Positions 44,601-55,868 of a stretch of 64,000 bases of DNA are shown piece after piece (the first letter of the stretch is position 1; each line of letters starts with the position of its first letter). The notes beneath the pieces are model-generated. The model saw only the letters and a list, made by a program, of their open reading frames with translations, was not told the origin of the DNA and did no database searches. Origin of the DNA: Sarcocystis neurona (taxonomy: Eukaryota; Apicomplexa; Conoidasida; Eucoccidiorida; Sarcocystidae); NCBI GenBank assembly GCA_000727475.1, contig KL647292.1, positions 4,879,162 to 4,943,161 on the forward strand. The letters are read 5' to 3'. The translations under genes were made by a program, and so were the position numbers.

Positions 44601-47600
44601 AGTTCAGTATATGTAACTAATACGATGTGCAATCCTTATTTGTCTGCGCACTGTAGAGGCGACGACGCTCTGTGGATGTGGCCAGCCTACACCCAAGTTT
44701 AAACTGGCAGCCAAGTTTCGGCCCAGCATCCGCTTCCGCACGGCCTGCAGAACTGCGCAGATGTGCTGTTACTTATAGCCGCTAATTCGACTGTATCCCA
44801 CTGTGAACGTATGTGCGTACGTCGGTGTTTATGCAATGACGCGTCTCCGTAAATGTTTACACAACTATGTATTTGACCATTTGTAAGGAATGGTGTCATG
44901 AAGTCGTCGCGCTGGCCGCCGTATGGACCACAAATCTGCCTCTTAACTACCCACGCAACGCGCAGATGCCCGAGCGTGCACAACGCTTCTGGACCTGCAT
45001 GTTAAAGCGCAGCAAGATTGTTCGTGAACCTGAAAACACACGTAATACGCGGCGAACACAACGGAGAAACGTTGGAAACAACGCACATGACGGATGCTCG
45101 AGAAAGTGGAGAAAATGTGGAGGAAAATGGGTAAAATTCCGCACTTGCGTGACACGTCACACGCCCAGCTGCCGAACCTAGGACAATGTGAACATACTGA
45201 CGAAATGGATTGGTTTCCGTACGGTTACGTGTACGCGTGTGGTAGACTGCGTAGCAGGTGGAAGGGACATCTGGTTTCGAATGTTTTGAAACTGCGACTC
45301 ACTTCAAAGTCCTAAGAGTCGACACTGACACGTCGTGGCGGCTTCCGTGAGTCCACGAGGCAGCCCTGGTCTCCTCTCCGCGCGCCCCGTCTGAAAGAGT
45401 TTTTGACTGAGGTAACATGATCCCGGATGGGCTTGATGATTGGTGGGATGACGTGTCTTCTCAAGTGAGTTCCCCGTCGTTACGGTCTGTGTGAGCAAGT
45501 AATTCGGATCAATGATGTTGCTGTCGAACAATTTCTCCGCTCCGGTACTCTACATGTGAAAGTAGAATTGGGTGAGCGCTCGTGTTTCAAGCTCTAAAGG
45601 TGAATCGGCGTCCGACTCACGGTGGTGCGAAGACAAGAGCCGTTTTCCTCTCCATTTGTTTTTGCGCAAGTTTCTCCCTTTCTGAGCACCTGCCGCAATA
45701 GGGAAGTTCTAATTTCCCATCCACAGGAGCTCTATCACCTCGCATCCCTTATCCGTTCAAACAGCATATTTCTGTCCAATGCCCCTGTTGCAGTGCCGTG
45801 CGCTCCCCGTCGCCGCTTGTAAGAACATGGAAGTTGAACGGGGATAAGACATCCCTGATCAGTCCTACCTTTCACAGCCACACTTCTATCTCTTTTGTAG
45901 AAAAAGGTGTTTCCCCCACTCCACCTCAAGGTTTGTGCCGGGTTTCTACCAAGTTCCGTGTAGAAGCAGGTCTTTCTCTGACTCCTAGTTCTGGCAAGAG
46001 TCTCAAGTGTCGGCTGTGTAACGGCCAATTTCCTGTCACTACTTAGCCGTCACTTCCATGTAGATCACATTTTTGCTCAGTCCACGTTCAGAGCGGGATA
46101 CTTACTGTTTTCCCTCGCCCTGCTACGCCGAGAGCACGAGTACACGGAGGCTCAAAATGTGACATAGCTAATCATCGCAGTGTCCCCGCTATATATGTGC
46201 TCTTTCTTTTCTCGCCCTTATCGCGCGCTGCTGCGGCTGGATGCAGTATGTTCAGTGAATTGGCTCTGACGGCTCACCAATTATCCACTACCGTGAAACT
46301 GAGGCTACCAGTCACTGCGTGCAGTGTCTGTTCGCAGGTGCGGCCTCCACCACAAGCTGTCCCCGCGAAGAAACCAGAAAAGTAGAGCATTCTTTCGTTT
46401 CCGCGTGACAGTGGAAATACGGATGTGGAGTAGGCGAAACCACGTAAAGGTTAGGAGAGGTGTACGCGGTATCATGTAGCATGTGACGTTTGTAACCGAC
46501 TTCACGTACCTGACAGACTCTGATTTCTTTTGCCCCAGCACCTTGACAAAACACCCCGCACCTCCTATCTCTCCTCCGGGACACTTCTCTCGTTTGATTT
46601 CCCCCTAAATTATTTCTTTTCCAATCTGACAGCCAAATCCTTTCCTCTCCCCTCTTACTTCTTCACCGAAAGTTCTCTCCTTTCCCTCCAGGCAGACCAT
46701 TTTGACTTCCAACACCTGCAGCTTTTCCTTAAGGTTGAAAGGCTGATTGACTATTTGTACTTTTCCGTTGATGACAAAGTGCACCAAGTTCTGCACTGCG
46801 GCACTCACATAAGTGTTCCCATCGCAGTTCTTGATCGCCGAAGACGGAAGCTCCAATACTAGTGTGTCCAGGACACACTTCACTGGCCCATGGACTCACG
46901 CGAGTTAGCCCTTGTGGCCTCCTTGGGTTTTTTTGGGCCGGAACGTTTCACGATATCGGAAACCATCACTTAGTTTGTACATCGTTACCTTCATTTGTCG
47001 CAGTACAACTTTCCCTGTCACACATTTACATTCAACGATTTCGTTCGCAGGGTGAACCCAGCTGTCGACACTAGCGTGGCCGCGCGCTTAAGTGCTTCAC
47101 CGCGTTCGGAACGCAGAGGTTCCAGCGCGTTCTATGGCAGAGCACCACGTATTCCTGCAAGCAGGTTCAGGTTGCTCTGGTTTCTGACAGGTATGGATAT
47201 GACAGTAGGCGAGTAGAGTACTCTAGGCATCTTCGTGTTCGAGAAGGGTTGCGGTATTTCGAGCGACACCGGTTGAAAAGGCGCCTTTTAATTAAAATGT
47301 TGACCGACCGCCTCCTGGACTGCTAACACGTGTAAAAACTCATCAAAATCGCGACTTCCCTCTGTATCTCTGTCGACTGCAGGTGTATGTAAGATGTCTT
47401 CGCATTCACAAGGCGTGAGTGATGCCAAACTTTCCCAAACGCGGTGTCCTTATGGGAGTGAGGGTTCACTTGTCCTTTTCACCTGTGCAGGCGGCACGTG
47501 GAGGTCACCGTCCCACCAGTATATAAGACGCCACTTTCCCTCAGTTCTAAAGAAGACAGTCTGACTGTATCTTCGCTAGACAGGCTCTCAGTCCGTAATC

Positions 47601-48065
47601 ACCCATTTGATCATACACATCAGTTAGTTAGGCAGCACGACGCAGGGCGCGCATCACTGCTCACTTGCAGTGGCTGTTTCACAATGACCTTCACCCTTTC
47701 GGTGCCGACTGGCGCGGACAATGAATGCGTAAAATCTAAGTCCAGGTAATGTAACACAGTGGATGTCAAAGCAGTCGTCACCACTCTGCCAACGAGGTGC
47801 AATCTTCGTGTTTTCGAATAGGTGCCCGTAGTGCTTCTTGCTTTGTTTTTCAGACACAAGCGTAGTTGTGTCCTTATGTATGCACAACCCGTTTCTGCAT
47901 GCTTCCTTGCTTTCATCTCGAGCGCAACGACTTGCCTCTCTTCACTCGAGAGTTACACACAGAATCTTGTTAGTGAATCACACTCAAGCGCAGCTCTTGC
48001 GCAAGTGCTTATTTGCCGCCTTCGTGTACCTCGCAAGTCTCTTCCTTTCGGTTCCTGACACCGCA

Positions 48066-49222
48066 ATGGCGCCAAACGCGCTAGCGGAGAAGTCAACCTT
48101 TCTTCAGAAAAGTGCGCCTTGCTTTTCGTCCACTTCTTCGTGCTCAACTTTCCGCGCTCCCTCCGCATCCGCTTCCTTCCCATCTCCATCACCTAATCCT
48201 CGCGCCACTTCCGCGTCTTCGTCTCCTCACCCGCCGTCTGCTTCACGTCTGTCCGGTTCATCTCTTCATTATGCGGCTGCGTATCCGACGCCAGTGGAAG
48301 CTTACACGCCTTCAACCAATCCAAGCAAAAGCTTCTCTCTGCTTGTCCCAACAACCTTGAGCCTTACGTCAGGAAACCACCGTCCCAAATCGCTTCCTCC
48401 AGGCAGAAATCTCCGCATTTGTGTGGGGGGAGGAATGAAACTTCACCACCAGGCTGCCAGACACGTATCGGGCAACGGCTCCCGCGGGGTTTCATCATCA
48501 GCCCCTGACACAGCTGCTGCTTCCCTATCCTGTCCCAGTCCTTCTTCTCCCACTCTACCACGGCACTTTTTGATAGGAAAGATGATTGTCTCGCCACCAC
48601 GGCGAAACCCACCTCCTCCGGCGACACCTCCTGGTACTTCTCCTACTCTCGCCGCCGCTTCTGCCTGTGCCCCTGTCGCGGCTCATACTCCCGTTTCTGC
48701 TACGGTAGGTACTCCTCTACATCCACCGGTAGTTATTCTGCACAGCAAGCCGTATGGGCTGTTTGGACCACTACCGAAAAGTTTGTTGAGAGAAGGGCAT
48801 AAGCAACGCATCGCTGGCGTGGACGTTCTGAGACTTTCGGATTCCACCATCATTCCACGCATTGAAAACAGCAGTTTGCAGCAGATGCTGCAAGCTGACC
48901 CCTCCATTTTTTCTACTTTAGAAGCAGCGTTAACCGAGTGTGTTATTTTCCTTTATAATGAAGGCATCAAGCCTTTTGCAGGAGAAATCGCCCACCAGAT
49001 GCGGAAGAGAATTGAAGGTGGTTCCTGGCTTCCCAGCGAAGTTGTGGCGCTTGCTGTCGCAGCTAAGGATGTGTACCCACGGGTGGAAAGACGAGTGAAG
49101 GGTGAGGACGGATGGGTTGTGTTGCTGAAAAAGGAGCTGCATCCACCTAATTTCGATGGATTTGTTGATACACGAGCACGCGACGACTGCTATTCTCCTG
49201 AACAATGGCGTGAATTCAATCG
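48066..49222 (+). CDS. Exon 1 of LOTUS-domain gene
   Basis: Starts at ATG 48066 (MAPNALAEK). An earlier in-frame ATG (MHNPFLHAS) is possible, as is an extra 5' exon joined at the acceptor at 47852. If translation were not spliced it would end at TAA 49224-49226, but the GTAAGG donor at that point and the phase match with 50332 favour splicing. Confidence 0.6.
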
Positions 49223-52200
49223 GTAAGGTTGCACCTTTAGCGCCCAGGCCCACGGCGGATGATGGAATAGACATCTCAAGAAAGCACGTGAGAGGGTACG
49301 GTGAACTCAAGAGTGTCACTGAAGAGAGAACTGCGCATGCCGCTGTCTGGTGGAGCTTAGCAAAACATCTTGAGATTTGATTCACGTTCCATACGCTGGG
49401 CTAGCTATTGTGTCTGTTGTCTGCTGCAACAGTGGTTCCGCATTTCCGTCCTTAGCAACTGTAACTCGCATTAATTGATTCAAGTAAATGCTTAAGCTAG
49501 AGCGGTATACGGCATGATCTTGTTACATGTGTTCTAGCCGCGAGTGCATATTTCGAACTTCTCGACTGCACTACAGACTAGAAGCTGGTGGCGACACAGT
49601 GCAGGTCTGCGGAACATGCCAAGCACTACCAGAGGACACCTGTGTAAATTGCCGCGAAGCACCGAATTGGCGGCTAACACTGCTCTGCGACTGAAGAGCT
49701 CTTGGAGGCTACTGCTTAGGCCACTATATGATTATTCCCTGATAGACGCCTCTGTGTAGCGCTGCGTATTCATCTTTACTAAGGATGATATGATTTAACA
49801 TGTTAGTTCATGTAGGGGAGTATCGCCGGTCATTTTTCACCTGCTCTTTGCAGTCCGTAGGCGCCAGAGAGCCGCAGTAGTGCCGGATGGGAAACGGCTG
49901 CACTTTTGTAGCATGTTGTTTTCTTGTTTACCGAGGGTATCTGCACTTCCCCAGTACATCCCGGTCTAGCTGCTCACATACAGAGGCATCCACATCTACA
50001 CGTCTCCTTCTATGAAGTATCTCCACGCTCGTTGACACCTGTCTTCGTCGACGCGGGTCTACACAATAAGAACTGCAGGGACCTACGGCTCAAGTCTTAG
50101 CACCCATGTATATATATGCATCTGCGCATTAGTTCAGACTCACACTGTGTACCTCGATTCTCGTATCTTTCTGTTTTTCTGCGTCTACCACGCCTCTCCG
50201 TGAGTGCGGCTCCTGTTTTCTCTACTGCCTCGATTTCTGCATCTCCGCTTTCAGTGCGCCAGTACTGCATCTGTCGAGCCTCATTTGTATTCTTGCTTCT
50301 GTGCCTTCTTCATTCTGTTGTCGTCGCCCAGCTACTTCATCGAGAAAATGCGCATGCACGCCACCGAAAGTGGAGGCAGTTCTGCGGCCGCTGCTGCTGC
50401 TGCTGCTCAGTTTACAGAGGGACGATACGCTTTAGCAGAGCGCTTGCGTGCTGAGATTCCGATGTTCCAATCGATGAAGCTGGCTCACTTGATTCGCATG
50501 GTTCAACTGGCTTCTTGGAAGAAGCTGCTTACATATCGCGACAAAGCATTGGTTCCTGTAGCTGCCTGTCCTGTCACGGCGAAAGAATTTGCGCAGAGGA
50601 ACTGCATGAATCTCCGTGGCTCCGACAAGTCTGCAGCTGCGCTAGCTTCTATCGAGCAACTGCTGCGCGCGCTTAGTTGTATCGTTGATCCCGAGCCGAC
50701 AGGGATCTTCCTAGCCCAGTTAAAAGACCTGGTGCGATGGACCACTTACGAACGTCTCGATTGCATGGTGCTTGGACATACCAAACTACAAGATCTCCTC
50801 ATGTCTGAGCCATTCATTCGTTTCTATCGCCTCTATACTCCCGAAGGCAATGAACACTGCACCTACGTGCAGAGCAAGAAATTTCCTTTGCCGTGGGGTG
50901 CCGTGCTGCACACTAAGTGTTCCATGTTATGGAACCCTGATGCATGCCCCATGGATCCGTCCAACGAGCAGCAGCACTTTTCTCTCAGCGACGCTGGTTG
51001 CTGCTGGCAGTATAAGGCGCTTGTGCCGCTTTATGCGCAGCAGCGGACATCCGTAAGCGGACTCACTTTCGTCTCCTCTCCTGAGAATAAAGCTGGAGAG
51101 CTGCCAAACAGCAGAGCAGCGACGGCAACAGACGAGAAACAAAGCCTTCCTTCACTGCTAAACTGCGTGAACAAAACACGTGGAAGCCGGTGTGATGAGA
51201 TCAGTACGAGCCACCGTTTGCTCTCCACCGTTGACACAAAAGCAGCATTGACAGCACAATCGCGTATCACATGTGGGAGTGCGTATGCTTCTGGAGGTGC
51301 GGCTGCCGGCAGAGTGGACGATGAAGGAAAAATTCAAGAACTGGATAGTAAAAAAGGAGTTCACGCTGTGTTTCACTGGGTAGAGCGTGATATATTGAAA
51401 CTGCTCGATGACGATATCTGCAGCACATCTTCTTTGAATGAGGCAGAGGCAATGCTGTACTCGCTGGCGAGTGACGGGGGTCTTACAAGAAATGTGGTCC
51501 TTGATGACCCCCAGCAGAATAACGTTTCTCCCTCTTCTGGAGGACCTTTGTCGCGAGGGCAAAATTCCCCTTATAGGGAAGACCAAAAAGACGTATTGAT
51601 TGAGGGTGCACACGTGCTGGTGCATACGTCACAACCTGGCAGTAGCACCGTTGTTGCGGAATCATCAGTGGGACCCTGGTACCCCAGCGCCTTCCTAGAA
51701 GCCTGTTGTGAGAATAACGAACCCGCCTTGAAATCATCAGAAGAGGGTTCGTCTGCTGAGTGTACGCCTTCTGCATCTGCTGCCTTGCTGCATATGGCAG
51801 CGGCTTCCCAGTCCTCATCTTGCTGCTGCAGTGCTGTGCAGCGAGATGAGGGCCTGCCTGCTAAACCAGCGGCACAGGGGAAGCACAAAGGCTATTCTGT
51901 TCCTTCAGCCACGAGCAGGAAACTGGGCGGGGATGAGAACTACTTTTCTTCTCCGTGTGCGGCGGCAGTCGCCGCACCCCCGGCTCCTGCTACTGTATCG
52001 GTGCCCTGCTGGCACGGAAGCAATTTCAAAATGCGGCGCATTTTCAAGCAGAGTCCCAGTGTAGATGCAGCAACGTGTGTTGGAAAGAGCTGTTACCTAA
52101 GTGCTTCTTGTATCAACTCGTCGCCATATAAGAGAGAAGAAGAGAATATGCGCACACCGTCCACCTCGAGCGATGGCGTGTTGCACGTTAGCCCGCCTGC

Positions 52201-52309
52201 GTTGCGGGCAGGCGCCCTAACAGGATTGACGAGCTCTTCTGAACTTGGAATTAAAGATTTGCAGACGAGAAATCTTTCTCACGCAGAAAAGACACGAGAA
52301 ACAAACTAG
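48066..52309 (+). CDS. OST-HTH/LOTUS-domain protein, two-exon gene (whole span)
   Basis: Exons 48066-49222 and 50332-52309 total 3,135 nt, 1,044 residues plus stop TAG. Donor AATCG|GTAAGG leaves phase 2 and acceptor tgttgtcgtcgcccag enters with one base, restoring Arg. The N-terminal 220 residues are Ser/Pro/Ala-rich. The end of exon 1 is a folded region (HSKPYGLFGPLPKSLLREGH, LEAALTECVIFLYNEGIKPF), possibly an OST-HTH-associated or winged-helix element. At about residues 492-566 lies a LOTUS/OST-HTH domain: EQLLRALSC, GIFLAQLKDL, then LGHTKLQDLLMSEPFIRFY, matching the family pattern of Leu-rich helix, GxxLxQLK and LGxxKLxxLL. LOTUS domains bind RNA (G-rich or G4 RNA) or DEAD-box helicases and act in post-transcriptional control (Oskar, TDRD5, MARF1). 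The remaining C-terminal half is Ser/Ala-rich without known domains. In-frame sequence continues upstream of 48066, so the true start may be earlier. Confidence 0.7.
50332..52309 (+). CDS. Exon 2 of LOTUS-domain gene
   Basis: Begins YFIEKMRMHATESGG, then an eight-residue Ala run and a helical block (RYALAERLRAEIPMFQSMKL) before the LOTUS domain. The rest is polar and Ser-rich, with one more structured piece near GVHAVFHWVERDILKLLDDD. Stop at 52307-52309. Confidence 0.7.
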
Positions 52310-55300
52310 GGCTTGCTTGCTACCCATCCGTGAACAATGCATGTTACACGACAGTGCTGGCTTGGCCAGGTATTTTTGCTGTAGTTTTCTCTTATGGCAT
52401 AGTGGGGTGTACACTCTACAAACTTCTTGACAATTAGATATCGATGTGCGCCGCTATTCTCCCCATATATACATTCACTTGTTTATATATACACACTGGT
52501 GCAATTTGTGTATCCGTTGTTGTTCCTTGAAGTGCATCTACTGCTGGAAGCAGCGCATAATAACGACTCAACTTTTTGACGAGTCGAGTTCCCCAGCACT
52601 GGCAGCTTTGCCTTCCATTTGTCTTTGATGCTGTTCGCAACATCGCGCAGGTATCTCTTCAAAACACCTTCCTGAAGTGGTGGTTTGTGCTCTCACTCGT
52701 GATTGTGTGGTAGTTTCTCATCTGGTTTGCGCAGTAAAATGCGGCTGCTGACGTGCGCGTCTGACAACACCTTCTCACCAGTGAGAAAATATGACGCAAA
52801 ATATGACGCAAATATTCATCCGACGTAGACATTGGGCAGCCTTGTTCGGCTCTCTCTCAATATATTTGTTCTCTCTGTCTTGCAAGCTAGTAGATGGATA
52901 TCTGGGAAGGGGTTTATATGTGTAGGAAAGATCTGGGCAAGTGAAACCTTGCGTGTTACACGCCTCAGTGAAGCCCCATGTCGCGCTGCAGGTGCTAATC
53001 GCTGCACATTTGTTGTTGACTCTCCAGCGCCTTTCAGGCGCTACTGACTGCAGCCGTGTAACTTACATAGGTGTACAAGGAAACATTTACATGTTCATGC
53101 CCCCCTGGAGTGCGCGCTGTATATTCAAACGGTGCTGAACCGTTCGCAGGCGACACCGGCGGTGTCGGGTGGATACCCTGCTGTCAACAACTTGCAGCAT
53201 GAGGAGCACGTAGGAGAGGCCACGCTGGCGTCAGTTACAAGACACTGATGTAGATGTACCCACAAACTCACATTGTTCCACTACACAGCCATTCTTGTTT
53301 TGTCGGGCATATATAGGGTGTGCTACACTCGCAGAGTTGTTTCGAAGCTTACGACGTCATTCGATTGCCTCTGGGATACAGGAGGGAATACCGTTCTGCA
53401 ATCTAATACAGAGTGCAAGCAGTTAGTGGAATTTAACCCCCAATACAGCAGTGGTACTATTTCTCGTAGCTCCGAAAGATATTGCTTGCACCCTGGGAGC
53501 ATCTTGGCGGCGCCAGCGCTTGGTTTGAATTGGTGATGTAGAGGCACAGTACGAATTTATACACATGTGCACCACCTGAAGCCGTATTAAATATATGCTG
53601 CAGGCCGCTTCAGCTGGCATTTTTGCTCGTGCAGACGTTCCAATGTCCAAACAAATCGACACGCGTATGTAACCCAAGCCTATGTTGCTTGACCACGATT
53701 ATGACAAACCTTCCTGATTTTCCAAACGACCCGCAGAACCTACACAGTGAGCCACCGGTGTGCGGGGTCGGGCGGCAGAATTTGGCGACCTGGTGCCGCT
53801 TCTGTGCACAGTAGACTAAAGTAGAGGAAACGCACAGCGAGCTCTGCGTGCGCGTGACCGCGCGTAGGAGGCTGTGCCATTAAGCTGGAGTGGCAGACAG
53901 TGCTGCCAGCCGCGAGAACATGATGGACTTCATCTGGAGATATGTCTACGGATACGCTGTGTGTTAACGGTCAAGACTTCAACTGTCATGTCAACTGGGT
54001 CTGCTGTAGTCTTCTGGGCCGACACCATCGGCGAGCGTCTCACTATATTTTTCCTAAGCTATTGTTTGAATAACACGAGAAGGTGCCTTTCTGAACCTTT
54101 CCACATACTTCTACATCCCAGCACACGCGCCCTCTCGGCCTGCAACCTGGCTACACTGCCGGCGGCCGCACAAAAGAAATTTCAAACCGTGGAAGTCGCA
54201 ATGCATCAAACAAAGAAGAAAAGAAAGTTCATGCGATGGAAGTTAGGGCTTGTCTCAGGAAAGAAAAGCACGAACTTTGAGCGGATAACATTTCCCCCGC
54301 GACACTACCCCTACCCTCTATGCTTATGGAATCACTGCCAGAATGAAACCGTACGGGACGAATACACACAGTTCCAGGCGCCACCTGTTCTCTTCAGAAG
54401 CTATCCTGGTGCACGTGTATACAATTTTGCAGATCTTACACGGGCCTCATATGCGAAAGCCTAATGCATACGTAATAACAGCGATGTGCCTGCACCTTTG
54501 TGATCCACACGAGGAACCCACCACCAATTATCTGGATAGACGCGTCGTGCACGTGTCTCTCGAGCAATCGGGACATGCTCGCAGAGGACGACGCAGTACA
54601 GGCGAACGTTTTCGTTTGCTCGGATATCTATACAGAGCAACAAATATAAACACGCCTTTCTTACGATGTGTGTGGACAACTGCATCTACGGGAAAAAACG
54701 GTCTCGTGTGAGCTAGAGGGGAAACCATTGTTTACGTATATGTGTAACGTTATCTATTGGATATATCTGTGTCATTTTCTAACGGCGCGACGCAGCCGGA
54801 GTCTCTTCATTACCCCGGCCTCCACAGTGCAGATGTCACTGGAACGGCAACCTTGAACGTGAGTTTCCATCGGTCACTTGCAAAGATACATACGTATACA
54901 CACATACCTGCACATTGATAGATACACGTATACAGGGAAGCGCCCAGTCTTCACGTAGTTATTCGCACCAAACGAACTAGCTTGCGCCACACAGGCTCTA
55001 GTCGTTTCCATTCCAATTTGGCAGATAAGCATGTTTAGACAGCTGTAAACNNNNNNNNNNNNNNNNNNNNNNNNNNNNNNNNNNNNNNNNNNNNNNNNNN
55101 NNNNNNNNNNNNNNNNNNNNNNNNNNNNNNNNNNNNNNNNNNNNNNNNNNNNNNNNNNNNNNNNNNNNNNNNNNNNNNNNNNNNNNNNNNNNNNNNNNNN
55201 NNNNNNNNNNNNNNNNNNNNNNNNNNNNNNNNNNNNNNNNNNNNNNNNNNNNNNNNNNNNNNNNNNNNNNNNNNNNNNNNNNNNNNNNNNNNNNNNNNNN

Positions 55301-55817
55301 NNNNNNNNNNNNNNNNNNNNNNNNNNNNNNNNNNNNNNNNNNNNNNNNNNNNNNNNNNNNNNNNNNNNNNNNNNNNNNNNNNNNNNNNNNNNNNNNNNNN
55401 NNNNNNNNNNNNNNNNNNNNNNNNNNNNNNNNNNNNNNNNNNNNNNNNNNNNNNNNNNNNNNNNNNNNNNNNNNNNNNNNNNNNNNNNNNNNNNNNNNNN
55501 NNNNNNNNNNNNNNNNNNNNNNNNNNNNNNNNNNNNNNNNNNNNNNNNNNNNNNNNNNNNNNNNNNNNNNNNCAAATCCCTGCATCAATACATAACGAGC
55601 GCCCCCGTGGTCGCTTTTCTGAACCAGTCAATACACTGCCATTCAAAAACCTAAAATCGATATCTGTGGTGTTGTCGAATAGATCTTCCTCGACTCAGCG
55701 TGTAAAAAGGAGACATCGCTTATTGACGGCTGCACCTTCTCAGTTTCTTCTTTAAGATATAAAGGAGAAACCAGAACTTCTCACGACGGCCTTCCTCGGC
55801 ATTTGTCGAAGTCTTTT
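52310..55817. other. Spacer between convergent LOTUS and PDH-E2 genes
   Basis: No supportable gene. A 196-codon + frame at 53874-54464 starts at GTG, is Arg/Cys/Thr-rich, and has no family motif. The assembly gap lies in this stretch. Confidence 0.45.
55051..55572. other. Assembly gap (522 N)
   Basis: A run of 522 undetermined bases. Open frames reported through it are artefacts. Its true length and content are unknown. Confidence 1.
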
Positions 55818-55868
55818 TTATTGTATCAGCAGTTCGCTTGGGCGCGTCTCCAGGAGAGCAGCGAGATC
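55818..55868 (-). CDS. PDH-E2 last exon, 16 codons and stop
   Basis: Acceptor ggcgctgcacgctgcag, phase 0. DLAALLETRPSELLIQ matches the family ending (FLKxLxxxIExPxxLxL) and supplies the C-terminal helix missing from the previous exon. Stop TAA at 55818-55820. It lies 250 bases left of the assembly gap's right edge. Confidence 0.85.
   Translation of the reverse strand, partial: DLAALLETRPSELLIQ

Larger units (their letters stand above)
38575..48065. other. Gene-poor stretch
   Basis: Mixed-composition DNA with few microsatellites. A 218-codon + frame at 38809-39465 has no internal Met and is shadowed by minus frames. A 170-codon minus frame lies at 39565-40077. At 46605-46883 both strands read plausibly (minus: CVLDTLVLELPSSAIKN). 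A strong + acceptor (gctttgtttttcag) sits at 47852 and may belong to the 5' UTR or an upstream exon of the LOTUS gene. I cannot support a gene here. Confidence 0.4.

Noticed and set aside
54874..55646. Minus frames of about 200 codons around 55.0-55.6 kb
   Set aside because: They consist of undetermined residues from the N gap.
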